A DNA stretch of 64,000 bases from Flavobacterium sp. 11. GTDB taxonomy: Bacteria; Bacteroidota; Bacteroidia; Flavobacteriales; Flavobacteriaceae. The notes below the pieces were generated by a model, which ran no database searches, had not been told where the DNA came from, and was given only the letters and a program-made list of their open reading frames with translations. Made by a program: the position numbers and the translations under genes. The stretch is taken from NCBI RefSeq assembly GCF_002754315.1, contig NZ_PEFE01000001.1:3224001-3288000 (forward strand), written 5' to 3'. This document shows, one piece after another, positions 1-9,104 of this stretch; positions within the stretch are counted from its first letter, which is position 1, and each line of letters starts with the position of its first letter.

Positions 1-143
1 GAAAAGATTTACCATTAACTGGTGTATTGGACAATATTGCGGGTCAAAACCATAAATTGCTATGGCCAATAGACCTAAGTACTTTAACCAGTGATCAAAC
101 TTTAGGACTAGATGCCCAAAATCCAGGTTATAAAGGAACTTAA
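1..143 (+). CDS. SusD/RagB-like outer membrane lipoprotein, C-terminal end only
   Basis: An open frame enters from the left edge and stops with TAA at 141-143, giving about 46 residues. The ending LLWPIDLSTLTSD followed by QNPGY resembles the usual C-terminus of SusD/RagB glycan-binding lipoproteins (LWPIP...QNPGY). In Bacteroidetes sialic acid loci the SusC/SusD pair (NanO/NanU type) lies beside nanA, so this is probably the surface sialoglycan-binding partner of an outer membrane transporter encoded to the left. Only the tail is visible, so the family call rests on this motif and on context. Confidence 0.7.
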   Translation, partial: KDLPLTGVLDNIAGQNHKLLWPIDLSTLTSDQTLGLDAQNPGYKGT

Positions 144-160
144 TCCTTTTTTACTGACAA

Positions 161-192
161 AACCGGCAAAGAAAACTTTGTCGGTTCTTTTT
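161..192 (+). terminator. Rho-independent terminator after the SusD-like gene
   Basis: An 11-bp stem (161-171 with 176-186, one G-U pair) closes an AAAA loop and is followed by a T-rich tail. It separates the upstream SusD-type gene from nanA. Confidence 0.75.
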
Positions 193-296
193 AAAATAAT
201 AATTCTAATAAATCGACTTCCTGCAAATTAGTTTTTAAATTAGTGCAGAAAATTTATTAGGAACCACAGTATCAACAACAATTGAAAAAAAGTAAT

Positions 297-316
297 AAAA
301 CTCAAATTTGAGATTT
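297..316 (+). promoter_or_regulatory. Candidate operator: inverted repeat upstream of nanA
   Basis: CTCAAATTTGAG at 301-312 is a perfect 12-bp palindrome. The flanks extend it to 20 bp with one mismatched pair. It lies 62 bp upstream of the nanA start, in the only long non-coding stretch before the sialic acid genes. That position suits a regulator-binding site, but no regulator is encoded nearby and no clear TAnnTTTG box accompanies it. Confidence 0.35.
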
Positions 317-377
317 AAAGGTAAACCGGAAAATTCAACTGTTTCCTTACTGAAAAAAAATATAAAAACATATTCTC

Positions 378-1298
378 ATGAAAATTGAACACTTACAAGG
401 ACTTATATCAGCTCCTTTTACGCCCTTTGACAGCAACGGAAAATTAGACGTTAGCCTAATTCCAGCCTACTATACTTTTCTTAAACGAAACGGAATAACG
501 GGTGCTTTTATTAATGGCTCTACAGGAGAAGGCGTTTCTATTACCTTACAAGAGAAGAAAACGGTTGCTCAAGCTTGGGCAGATTGTTCTAACCATGATG
601 CCGACTTTAAAGTAATGGTCTTCTTAGGCGGAACTTGTCTTACGGATTGCATTGACCTAGCAAAACATGCGTATGAAATAGGGTTGTATGCTGTTTCACT
701 AACTGCTCCATTTTATTTCAAACCAGCTAATGTAGATATGTTGGCGCAAGCCTGTATCGAAGTTGGAAAAAGTGTTCCTAATATGCCTTTCTATTATTAC
801 CACATTCCAATATTGACAGGTGTAAACTTACCAATGTTTGATTTAGTGCAGGCCTTAGACGGGAAACTTCCGAATTTTGCCGGCATAAAATATACACACG
901 AAGATTTCATGGATTTCCAAAGTTGTATGAGTTATGAAAATGGCAAATTTGATATGCTTTGGGGACGAGATGAGAATATGTTATCTGCATTAGTATTAGG
1001 TGCCAAAGGTGCTGTAGGAAGTACTTTCAATTATGCGGCTCCGTTATACTATGATTTAATTGCGGCTTTTAATGCAAATGATTTAGTTACAGCCCGTGCT
1101 TTACAGCAAAAATCAATCAATATGATTCGCTTATTGGGTAAATATGGAGGAATTTCAGTAGGTAAAGCCTATATGAAAGTGGTAGGATTGGATTTAGGTG
1201 CATTTAGATTGCCTGTTAAAAACATGAGTGCTGACCAATTTGAATTGTTCAAAAAAGATGTCGAAAATCTCAATTTTGAAGATTTCAAGTCAAAATAA
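378..1298 (+). CDS. nanA: N-acetylneuraminate lyase
   Basis: Cytoplasmic class I aldolase that splits N-acetylneuraminate into ManNAc and pyruvate, the first committed step of sialic acid catabolism. At 306 residues it has normal length for the DHDPS/NAL TIM-barrel family. Visible motifs are GSTGE (residues 47-51, carboxylate binding), FYYYHIP with the catalytic Tyr at about 141, and GIKYTHEDF with the Schiff-base lysine at 171. The run WGRDENMLSALVLGAKG also fits lyases better than dihydrodipicolinate synthase. It heads a colinear run of sialic acid genes, with nanM 30 bp downstream, which supports the sialate rather than the lysine-biosynthesis role. Confidence 0.93.
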   Translation: MKIEHLQGLISAPFTPFDSNGKLDVSLIPAYYTFLKRNGITGAFINGSTGEGVSITLQEKKTVAQAWADCSNHDADFKVMVFLGGTCLTDCIDLAKHAYEIGLYAVSLTAPFYFKPANVDMLAQACIEVGKSVPNMPFYYYHIPILTGVNLPMFDLVQALDGKLPNFAGIKYTHEDFMDFQSCMSYENGKFDMLWGRDENMLSALVLGAKGAVGSTFNYAAPLYYDLIAAFNANDLVTARALQQKSINMIRLLGKYGGISVGKAYMKVVGLDLGAFRLPVKNMSADQFELFKKDVENLNFEDFKSK

Positions 1299-1328
1299 CT
1301 TCGTTCGTTTTATTTTAAAACAAATACT

Positions 1329-2501
1329 ATGAATAACTATTTTTCTTCTTTAATCCTTTCCTTACTTATTATGTCGACAACAGATGCCCTTTCTCAAAAA
1401 AAAGCTGTAAACCATATTGAATGGAAAAAAGCAGCACAACTACAAAATGCTGATGGAAGTATATCATTGGGTTTTGCTGGTGCAATTAATGGTATTACTA
1501 ACGATGTTTTAATTGTTTCGGGAGGCGCAAATTTCCAAGATAAAATGCCTTGGGAAGGTGGAAAAAAACACTATTCAAAAGAAATTCATGTATTGCAGAA
1601 ATGCAAGAATAAATACAGTTGGAACAAAGATGTACAAAGTACATTGCCAGAACCTATCGCCTATTGTGGTTCAACTTCAACTGATTTAGGAGTAGTATAT
1701 GTAGGTGGTGAAAATGAAAATGGACTTTCTAATAAAGCGTTTATCTTAAAGTGGAATGCATCCAAAAATGAGGTTGAAATAAAATCGCTACCTAATTTTC
1801 CGGTAGCTATTACAAATATTGGCTTAACACATATTGGCAATGTAGTTTATGCCATTGGTGGTGATGAGGCTACTAAATCTTCTAATGATTTTTTAAGCCT
1901 TGATCTAAATAGCAAAAATCCGGAATGGAAAACACTTCCGAAATTACCTATCGCTCTGGCAAATTCAGTTACGGTAGTTCAAAAAGACAAAAACGGAACC
2001 AATATTTATGTGATTGGCGGAAGAACCAAAACACCTACGGGCATCAGTGATTTACACAATACTACTTTTGTTTTTAACATTAAAAAACAAATCTGGGAAA
2101 GTCGTGCAAACATATCTGATGGAAAAAACACAACCAACTTTTCCGCAGGTGCAGGTGTTGCTGTAGGCAATCATTCAATCGTAATTGTTGGTGGTGATAA
2201 TGGTGAGACTTTTCATAAAATTGAAACCTATTTGTCCCAAATTGCAAAAACTGATTCTCCAGAAGAAAAAGCAAAACTATCCGTAGAGAAGAATAAGTTG
2301 AATACAAATCATGATGGTTTTTATAAAGGAATTTTGGTATACAACACCCGTACAGATTCATGGTCTACCATTGGTGAACTGCCCTTTCTTACTCATGTAA
2401 CTACAACAGCCACACTCTGGAATGACGACATTGTTTTATCAAATGGGGAAGTAAAACCAGGCATTCGTACTCCTGATGTTATGTTAGGAACAATAAAATA
2501 A
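1329..2501 (+). CDS. nanM: NanM-like Kelch mutarotase (N-acetylneuraminate epimerase)
   Basis: A 390-residue exported protein with an N-terminal signal peptide (hydrophobic stretch ending near ALSQ, residue 23). Repeated Kelch-type blades carry GG pairs such as IVSGGANF, YVGGENENG, YAIGGDEA, YVIGGRT and IVVGGDNG. This fits the cyclically permuted mutarotase family, which speeds conversion of released alpha-sialic acid to the beta anomer before uptake. It lies between the lyase and a transporter, as in other Bacteroidetes nan operons. The start at 1329 gives a well-formed signal peptide. The precise substrate is inferred from family and context. Confidence 0.85.
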   Translation: MNNYFSSLILSLLIMSTTDALSQKKAVNHIEWKKAAQLQNADGSISLGFAGAINGITNDVLIVSGGANFQDKMPWEGGKKHYSKEIHVLQKCKNKYSWNKDVQSTLPEPIAYCGSTSTDLGVVYVGGENENGLSNKAFILKWNASKNEVEIKSLPNFPVAITNIGLTHIGNVVYAIGGDEATKSSNDFLSLDLNSKNPEWKTLPKLPIALANSVTVVQKDKNGTNIYVIGGRTKTPTGISDLHNTTFVFNIKKQIWESRANISDGKNTTNFSAGAGVAVGNHSIVIVGGDNGETFHKIETYLSQIAKTDSPEEKAKLSVEKNKLNTNHDGFYKGILVYNTRTDSWSTIGELPFLTHVTTTATLWNDDIVLSNGEVKPGIRTPDVMLGTIK

Positions 2502-2570
2502 CGACACAAACAATTGGTTTTAAATTCTTTTGACGTTGAAAAAGAAAATTAAAACTAAAAAAAATAAAAT

Positions 2571-3815
2571 ATGAAAAATACAAAGCATTATCCTTGGATT
2601 GTAGTTGGTTTACTCTGGCTGGTAGCATTGTTAAACTATATGGACAGACAAATGTTGGCCACGATGCGTCCGTCAATGGAAGCCGACATCCCTGAATTAG
2701 TTTCCGGTGAGAATTTTGGCCGTCTAATGGCTATATTTCTTTGGATTTATGCTTTAATGAGTCCTATTTCCGGAATTATTGCTGACAAATTAAACCGAAA
2801 ATGGTTGATTGTAGGCAGTTTATTTGTGTGGTCAGCGGTCACTTATGCAATGGGATATGCTACAACTTACAATCAGGTATATTGGTTAAGAGCGCTTATG
2901 GGAGTGAGTGAAGCCCTTTATATTCCAGCGGGTTTATCACTAATAGCCGATTATCATCAGCAAAAAACAAGATCGCTGGCTATTGGTATTCACATGACTG
3001 GACTTTATGTGGGTTCTGCATTAGGAGGTTTTGGAGCTACCATCGCAGCTACCTATTCTTGGCATACCACTTTTCATTATTTTGGAATCATTGGTGTTGT
3101 CTATGCATGCGTTTTGGTATTCTTATTAAAAGAGAAAAAAGCTACTGAAATAAAACCTATTGATATAGATTTGATAACAACAAGTGAAAAAAAATCGCTG
3201 TTTAAAGGTTTAGCACTTCTCTTCACGAACATCTCTTTCTGGGTTATCTTATTCTATTTTGCCATAATCAGTTTACCGGGCTGGGCTACAAAAAACTGGC
3301 TGCCTACCCTATTTTCAGAAAACTTAGCAATCCCTATGGAACAGGCAGGTCCTTTAGCAACTATCGCCATATCCTTTTCATCATTATTGGGAGTGATTTT
3401 CGGAGGTATTCTATCAGACAAATGGGTACAAAAAAATATAAAAGGCAGGGTTTATACCAGTGCGATTGGTTTGAGTTTAACGATTCCTGCATTATTGTTA
3501 ATTGGTTTTGGAGATTCATTATTCAATGTTGTAGGTGCCGTACTTTGTTTCGGTATCGGTTACGGAATGTTTGATGCCAATAATATGCCCATTATATGTC
3601 AATTTGTTTCTTCAAAATACCGGGGAACGGCCTATGGTGTCCTAAATATGACCGGAGTTGGTTGTGGTGCATTAGTAACTTCATTATTAGGCAAATCATC
3701 GGATAGCGGGACTTTAGGTTACGGCTTTGCTTTGATGGCGGGAGTTGTTGCAATTGCATTAGTAGTCCAAGTCAGTTTTCTGCGTCCAAAAGTGAATGAT
3801 TTTGTCGATGCCTAA
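2571..3815 (+). CDS. nanT: MFS transporter, probable sialic acid importer
   Basis: A 414-residue inner membrane protein with about 12 predicted hydrophobic segments. It has the major facilitator signature between TM2 and TM3 (DKLNRKWLIVGSLF) and an early MDRQML motif as in anion:cation symporters (hexuronate and glucarate types). In Bacteroidetes nan loci an MFS carrier of this kind (NanT) takes N-acetylneuraminate across the inner membrane. Its place between nanM and the sialate esterase supports that substrate. Sequence alone cannot exclude another sugar acid. Confidence 0.8.
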   Translation: MKNTKHYPWIVVGLLWLVALLNYMDRQMLATMRPSMEADIPELVSGENFGRLMAIFLWIYALMSPISGIIADKLNRKWLIVGSLFVWSAVTYAMGYATTYNQVYWLRALMGVSEALYIPAGLSLIADYHQQKTRSLAIGIHMTGLYVGSALGGFGATIAATYSWHTTFHYFGIIGVVYACVLVFLLKEKKATEIKPIDIDLITTSEKKSLFKGLALLFTNISFWVILFYFAIISLPGWATKNWLPTLFSENLAIPMEQAGPLATIAISFSSLLGVIFGGILSDKWVQKNIKGRVYTSAIGLSLTIPALLLIGFGDSLFNVVGAVLCFGIGYGMFDANNMPIICQFVSSKYRGTAYGVLNMTGVGCGALVTSLLGKSSDSGTLGYGFALMAGVVAIALVVQVSFLRPKVNDFVDA

Positions 3816-3881
3816 AATACACTAGTATCGTTTACTAAGTTCAAAAATTTGTTTTAAGTTGGTTTTTGGTTTTTATCTGTT

Positions 3882-3906
3882 AAGGCGGAGCCTTGTGTTC
3901 CGCCTT
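3882..3906 (+). other. Intergenic hairpin between transporter and esterase genes
   Basis: An 8-bp perfect stem AAGGCGGA/TCCGCCTT closes a 9-nt loop in the 148-bp gap before the esterase start at 3964. It is more GC-rich than its surroundings and no T-tract follows, so it is not a canonical terminator. It could act in mRNA processing or attenuation. Confidence 0.4.
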
Positions 3907-3963
3907 GCGGATAATTTATGCCCATTTTTAATGATTTTTAAAAAAAATAAAAACATAAATACA

Positions 3964-6060
3964 ATGAAAAGGAATCTATTTTTAGTGGTCTTTTTAATTT
4001 CAATAGTCACTCATTTTGAGTCAATTGCACAAAAAGCAATACTCAAAGTAGCTTGCATTGGGGATTCCGTTACAGCAGGTTATCTCCTGTCTGATGCTAC
4101 CAATGAATCCTATCCTTCGCAGCTTCAAATCTTGATGGGCAGACAATATGAAGTGAAAAATTTTGGGCATAGTGGAGCAACACTTTTGAAAAAAGGAAGT
4201 AAGCCATATTCCAATACAACCGAATGTGCAGATGCCATTGCATACAGACCAGATATCGCTATTATTCATTTGGGTTTAAATGATACAGATCCAAGAAATT
4301 GGCCCAATTACAAAGAAGAATTTGATGCCGATTACACTTGGTTGATAGACACTTTAAAAAAACAAAATCCGGCAGTCAAAATTTACATCTGTCGATTGAC
4401 ACCCATATTTAATGAGCATCCTCGTTTTAAATCAGGAACCAGAGAATGGTTTTGGAAGATTCAATCACATATATCAAATATTGCAAAAGCAAATCAAGTG
4501 GGTTTAATTGACTTACATGAAAAGTTATACCATCGTCCCGATCTTTTTCCCGATGCTTTGCACCCTACAAAAGAAGGAGCAACTATTCTGGCCAAAACCG
4601 TTTATGAAAACATCACTCAAGATTTTGGTGGATTAAAATTAGCTGCTGTTTTCACGGACAATATGGTTTTGCAACGCAATCAACCCATTCCAGTTTATGG
4701 AACCGCTAATGGAGGTGATACTATAGAAGTAACTTTTAAACAACAAAAAAAGAACGTCATTGTCGACAAATATGGAAAATGGAAAATCACTTTTCCTTCT
4801 TTGAAAAAAGGCGGACCGTATGAAATGACTGTCAAATCTAAGGAAACAAACATTGTTTTGAAGAATATTCTAATTGGAGATGTTTGGTTTTGTTCCGGAC
4901 AGTCGAATATGGCATTTCAACTTCAAAATTCAGAAAACGGTGCAGCAGAAGTAAAAAAAGCTATAGCAAATTCCACTATTCGATTATTCAATGCAAAAGC
5001 GATTTGTGATACTGATGAAACGGCTTGGGATGCTGCCACTTTGGTAAAAACCAATCAGCTGGAATTCTTTTCCGGAAGTTGGTCAGTATGCGATTCGATA
5101 AGTGCCAAAGATTTCTCGGCCATTGCCTATTACTTTGGTAAAAACATCGCTCACGAAGAAAATGTACCTGTAGGTTTAATTCAAGTTGCCGTTGGAGGAT
5201 CACCAATAGAATCTTGGATAGACAGAAATACCTTAGAATATGACGACAAAGTAGTTGATGTATTAACCAACTGGCGCAAATCGGATTTTATCATGCCTTG
5301 GGTTAGAGAACGTGCTAATGTGAATTTGAAAAATGCAACAAATGTAAAACAACGCCATCCGTATGATCCTTCCTATAATTTTGAAGCTGGAGTGGAAACT
5401 TTTACAAAATTCCCGATAAAAGGTGTGATTTGGTACCAAGGCGAAAGCAATGCACACAACGTTGAATTATATGAACATCTCATGCCAAAATTAGTAGAAA
5501 GTTGGCGTAAAGCTTGGGACGCTAACCTACCCTTCTATTATGTTCAATTATCAGGTATTGAGCGACCAACTTGGCCAGCCTTCAGAGATATGCAAAACAG
5601 ATTGCAAAATAAGATTCTAAACAGCGGAATGGCAATAAGTATGGATTATGGAGATGCTCTAAATGTCCATCCAATTAAGAAAAAAGAAGTGGCAGATCGT
5701 TTGGCGCTTTTGGCCTTGCGCTACACCTATGGAAAAGCTGTAATTGCGAATGGTCCTTCCGCTTTGAAAGCCATACAAAAAGGCGACACTATTCTAGTTT
5801 CGTTTGCATTTGCAAAACAATTAACTACGGCAGACAAAAAAGAGTTAATTGGTTTTGAATTGGTAAATGACAAAGGAATTCACTTTCAAAGTAAAGCCGA
5901 AATTGTAAAAAATCAAGTCATTATTACTATCCCTAAAGGAGAAAAAATAAAGACTGTTTTATATGCATGGAAACCTTTTAGCACAGCTAATTTAGTGAAT
6001 GAAGCTGGTTTACCATGTTCCACTTTTAAACTTGAACTCCATGCAATTACCAAAAACTAA
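3964..6060 (+). CDS. nanS: Two-module sialate O-acetylesterase
   Basis: A 698-residue exported enzyme expected to remove O-acetyl groups from sialic acids so that sialidase and lyase can act. ATG 3964 is chosen because it begins a clean signal peptide (MKRNLFLVVFLIS...SIAQ). The longer frame back to 3859 adds an implausible leader. Two SGNH modules are visible. The N-terminal one has GDS at Ser35 and GLNDTD near residue 105. The C-terminal sialate-esterase module has CSGQSNM at Ser314 and IWYQGESNA further on. A dual-domain layout is known for NanS of Tannerella. The gene sits in the nan operon upstream of the epimerase. Confidence 0.87.
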   Translation: MKRNLFLVVFLISIVTHFESIAQKAILKVACIGDSVTAGYLLSDATNESYPSQLQILMGRQYEVKNFGHSGATLLKKGSKPYSNTTECADAIAYRPDIAIIHLGLNDTDPRNWPNYKEEFDADYTWLIDTLKKQNPAVKIYICRLTPIFNEHPRFKSGTREWFWKIQSHISNIAKANQVGLIDLHEKLYHRPDLFPDALHPTKEGATILAKTVYENITQDFGGLKLAAVFTDNMVLQRNQPIPVYGTANGGDTIEVTFKQQKKNVIVDKYGKWKITFPSLKKGGPYEMTVKSKETNIVLKNILIGDVWFCSGQSNMAFQLQNSENGAAEVKKAIANSTIRLFNAKAICDTDETAWDAATLVKTNQLEFFSGSWSVCDSISAKDFSAIAYYFGKNIAHEENVPVGLIQVAVGGSPIESWIDRNTLEYDDKVVDVLTNWRKSDFIMPWVRERANVNLKNATNVKQRHPYDPSYNFEAGVETFTKFPIKGVIWYQGESNAHNVELYEHLMPKLVESWRKAWDANLPFYYVQLSGIERPTWPAFRDMQNRLQNKILNSGMAISMDYGDALNVHPIKKKEVADRLALLALRYTYGKAVIANGPSALKAIQKGDTILVSFAFAKQLTTADKKELIGFELVNDKGIHFQSKAEIVKNQVIITIPKGEKIKTVLYAWKPFSTANLVNEAGLPCSTFKLELHAITKN

Positions 6061-6176
6061 AAGAGATTCCGTAAGGCAGATAATCACATACAGTCAAATG
6101 TGTTTGACTAAATGACGTCCAAATTAACCCTAGTACAAAATAAAATATAGTAGTTACATAACATATAGTAAAGAAA

Positions 6177-7403
6177 ATGAGTTATTCAAAAATAGATCTT
6201 CAAAACCTCAGAAACTTTTATCAGAATCAATTGTTAAATGACACCGTTCCCTTTTGGTTTCCACGCTCTATTGATACCGATTTTGGAGGTTATTTATTAA
6301 TGCGTGATCAAGACGGAAGTTTAATAGATGATGATAAAGCCGTCTGGATACAAGGGCGTGCCGCTTGGTTATTGGCAACACTTTACAATACAGTTGAGCC
6401 AAAACAAGAATGGCTGGAAGGTTCAAAAACAGGAATTGATTTTTTGAACAACCATTGCTTTGATACTGATGGACAGATGTTTTTTCACGTAACACGAGAT
6501 GGGCAACCCATACGCAAACGCCGTTATTTCTTTTCGGAAACCTTTGCGGTTATTGCCATGTCAGCTTACGCCAAAGCTAGCGGAGATGAAACAGTAGCTG
6601 AAAAAGCGCGATTTTTATTCGGAAAATGTATTGAATACTCTACTAATCCCGATTTATTAGAACCTAAATTCACCGCCACCCGACCGTCAAAAGGAATTGG
6701 CACACCTATGATTCTAATAAATACAGCGCAACAGTTACGAGAAAATATTGGAGATCCGCGTTGTGATGAATGGATTAGCAAATGGATTGCTGAAATTGAA
6801 ACCTATTTTGTAAAAGATGATATTAAATGTGTGATGGAACAAGTGGCTCCAGATGGTTCTATTATTGATCACATTGATGGTCGTACCTTGAATCCTGGTC
6901 ATGCTATTGAAGGAGCTTGGTTTATTTTGCATGAAGCAAAATACCGCAATAATGACCCGCACTTGATTGCTTTAGGTTGCAAGATGCTGGATTATATGTG
7001 GGAACGCGGATGGGATAAAGAACATGGCGGTATTCTCTATTTCCGAGATGTATATGACAAACCAGTACAGGAATACTGGCAGGATATGAAATTCTGGTGG
7101 CCACAAAACGAAGTGATTATCGCAACACTGCTCGCCTATACTATGACTGGCAATGAAAAATATGCCACATGGCACAAAATGGTGCATGATTATGGGTACA
7201 CTAAATTCCATGATGCAGCAAACGGAGAATGGTTTGGCTATTTACATAAAGACGGAACCATTGCCCAAACGGCAAAAGGAAATATGTTCAAAGGACCGTT
7301 TCATTTGCCAAGACAGGAATGGTATTGTTTGCAATTACTTAATGAATATCTCAATGCTAATTACTATCATTGCTCAACGATCAATCAAATAAACAATTTC
7401 TAA
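6177..7403 (+). CDS. N-acylglucosamine 2-epimerase (ManNAc to GlcNAc)
   Basis: A 408-residue cytoplasmic protein of the AGE/renin-binding-protein family with an (alpha/alpha)6 barrel. It would convert the ManNAc made by NanA into GlcNAc without prior phosphorylation. In Bacteroidetes this replaces the ManNAc kinase plus NanE route. Family features include WIQGRAAWLLATLYN, RRYFFSETFAVIAM, NPGHAIEGAWF carrying a catalytic His, and KFWWPQNE. The last codons overlap the region before the sialidase gene, whose likely start lies 42 bp downstream. Choice of this family over cellobiose 2-epimerase rests mainly on operon context. Confidence 0.87.
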   Translation: MSYSKIDLQNLRNFYQNQLLNDTVPFWFPRSIDTDFGGYLLMRDQDGSLIDDDKAVWIQGRAAWLLATLYNTVEPKQEWLEGSKTGIDFLNNHCFDTDGQMFFHVTRDGQPIRKRRYFFSETFAVIAMSAYAKASGDETVAEKARFLFGKCIEYSTNPDLLEPKFTATRPSKGIGTPMILINTAQQLRENIGDPRCDEWISKWIAEIETYFVKDDIKCVMEQVAPDGSIIDHIDGRTLNPGHAIEGAWFILHEAKYRNNDPHLIALGCKMLDYMWERGWDKEHGGILYFRDVYDKPVQEYWQDMKFWWPQNEVIIATLLAYTMTGNEKYATWHKMVHDYGYTKFHDAANGEWFGYLHKDGTIAQTAKGNMFKGPFHLPRQEWYCLQLLNEYLNANYYHCSTINQINNF

Positions 7404-7444
7404 TTAAAACTGTATCAGTTAATAACCCAATAATATTAAAAAAC

Positions 7445-9049
7445 ATGAAAAAATCACTTCTTCTTTTATGTGCTTTTTACTTGTATGGAACCACATCGAT
7501 TGGCCAAACAAATACACCCCAAATCAATAGTATTTCATTAATTCAAACTGAACTTCCAACTGGTTTGGGAGATACTGACCAGCGGATTTTGGCAGTAAAA
7601 GTTTCCGCAAACAGCGGTATTGGTTCAAATACCGTAAATGCAATGAAATTTACTATGGGAGGAACTACCAATATTGCCAATGTCACCAATATCAAAGTCT
7701 ACTCAAGTGGAGCCAATGCTGTTTTTAATGCAGCAACCGCTACCTTATTTGGAACTGTAAAACCTGCAACAGGAAATCTGGTCGTAAATGGATCGCAAAC
7801 ATTAGCTTCAGGAGATAATTATTTTTGGATTACTTATGATGTTGCAGCTGGTGCAAAAGAAGGAAATGTATTAGATGCCACCTGTGAATCAATAGTAGTA
7901 AACAAAATCCCTAACAATATCACCATCAATAGCGTTGCCGGTAACAGAGTGATATTATTAGCAAATACACTTTTATTTTCACCTGGCGATGCCGGATCAT
8001 TAAACTATCGTATTCCAGCAATCATAACTGCAGCCGATGGCTCATTAGTAACCGTAACGGATAAAAGATGGAATCATGCCGGAGATTTAGCCGCCAAAAT
8101 TGATCCTGTAGTTCGTCGCAGTACTGATAAAGGAAAAACTTGGTCAGAACCACTGATTATTGCAAACTTTGGAGGACCAAATGGAGCCGGAGACGCCGCA
8201 TTAGTGCTAGACCATACAAATGGAAATTTATTATGCATCCTTTCATCAGAAAGAGGATTTTTTCAATCTACAAATGCTGTCCCAGCTAAAGTTTTAATCG
8301 TTCGCAGTACCGATAATGGTATAACTTGGGGAACACCAGTTGATGTAACCAATCAAATTTATGGCCCTAACCCTAAATGGAAAGGTCTATTTGTTGCCTC
8401 GGGTAGGGCACATCAATTGCGCGATGGAAAAATTGTGGCAGCTATAGCAGTTCGTGAAGATATCGATGGAAAAGATCACATCAATAATTATATGATTAGC
8501 AGCAGTGACCACGGAATTACTTGGACAGCATCAACTGCCCGAGTTGAATTAGATGGTGATGAATCGAAAATAGTTGAATTAAACAACGGCGATTTGTTGA
8601 TGAGTATTCGTAATAAAGGTTTGCGTCGCTTTAATATCTCTTCAGATAAAGGCCTCACTTGGAAAACAGCTTATAATCAATCTGATCTTCCAGACCCGAA
8701 TTGTGACGGAGATATTATACGCTACACTTCAACTTTAGACGGATATAACAAAAACCGTTTGTTGCACACCATCCCATTTTCGGCAGACAGATCTAATGTT
8801 TCTGTTTTAATGAGTACTGACGAAGGAGCTACTTGGCCGATTAGAAAAACCATTTTTGCGGGAGCTTCAGCATATTCGAGCCTAACCGTATTGCCTGATG
8901 GAACTCTTGGGATTTATTATGAAAACGGAGAAAATTCTATCTACCAAATGTATTTCGTGCGTTTCAGTCTTGATTGGTTGAGTAATGGTTCAGACACTTT
9001 TGTTGAAAATAAGCCAACCAAAAAGGAAAAACAAAAAAATCGCAAGTAA
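7445..9049 (+). CDS. nanH: Exo-alpha-sialidase (GH33)
   Basis: A 534-residue exported sialidase. ATG 7445 starts a good signal peptide (MKKSLLLLCAFYLYG...); the upstream frame start at 7370 lies inside the epimerase gene. The first ~165 residues form a beta-rich BNR-associated N-terminal domain. The catalytic propeller follows with YRIP (Arg189 of the arginine triad) and HAGD. Five Asp-boxes are visible: STDKGKTW, STDNGITW, SSDHGITW, SSDKGLTW and STDEGATW. A late YENGEN region probably carries the Glu/Tyr nucleophile pair. It releases terminal sialic acid for the preceding genes. The C-terminus is short and lysine-rich. Confidence 0.93.
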   Translation: MKKSLLLLCAFYLYGTTSIGQTNTPQINSISLIQTELPTGLGDTDQRILAVKVSANSGIGSNTVNAMKFTMGGTTNIANVTNIKVYSSGANAVFNAATATLFGTVKPATGNLVVNGSQTLASGDNYFWITYDVAAGAKEGNVLDATCESIVVNKIPNNITINSVAGNRVILLANTLLFSPGDAGSLNYRIPAIITAADGSLVTVTDKRWNHAGDLAAKIDPVVRRSTDKGKTWSEPLIIANFGGPNGAGDAALVLDHTNGNLLCILSSERGFFQSTNAVPAKVLIVRSTDNGITWGTPVDVTNQIYGPNPKWKGLFVASGRAHQLRDGKIVAAIAVREDIDGKDHINNYMISSSDHGITWTASTARVELDGDESKIVELNNGDLLMSIRNKGLRRFNISSDKGLTWKTAYNQSDLPDPNCDGDIIRYTSTLDGYNKNRLLHTIPFSADRSNVSVLMSTDEGATWPIRKTIFAGASAYSSLTVLPDGTLGIYYENGENSIYQMYFVRFSLDWLSNGSDTFVENKPTKKEKQKNRK

Positions 9050-9104
9050 AATACACTGATTGCATTTTAATGCTATACCATCAATCCTGAAACTAAATAC
9101 CATT

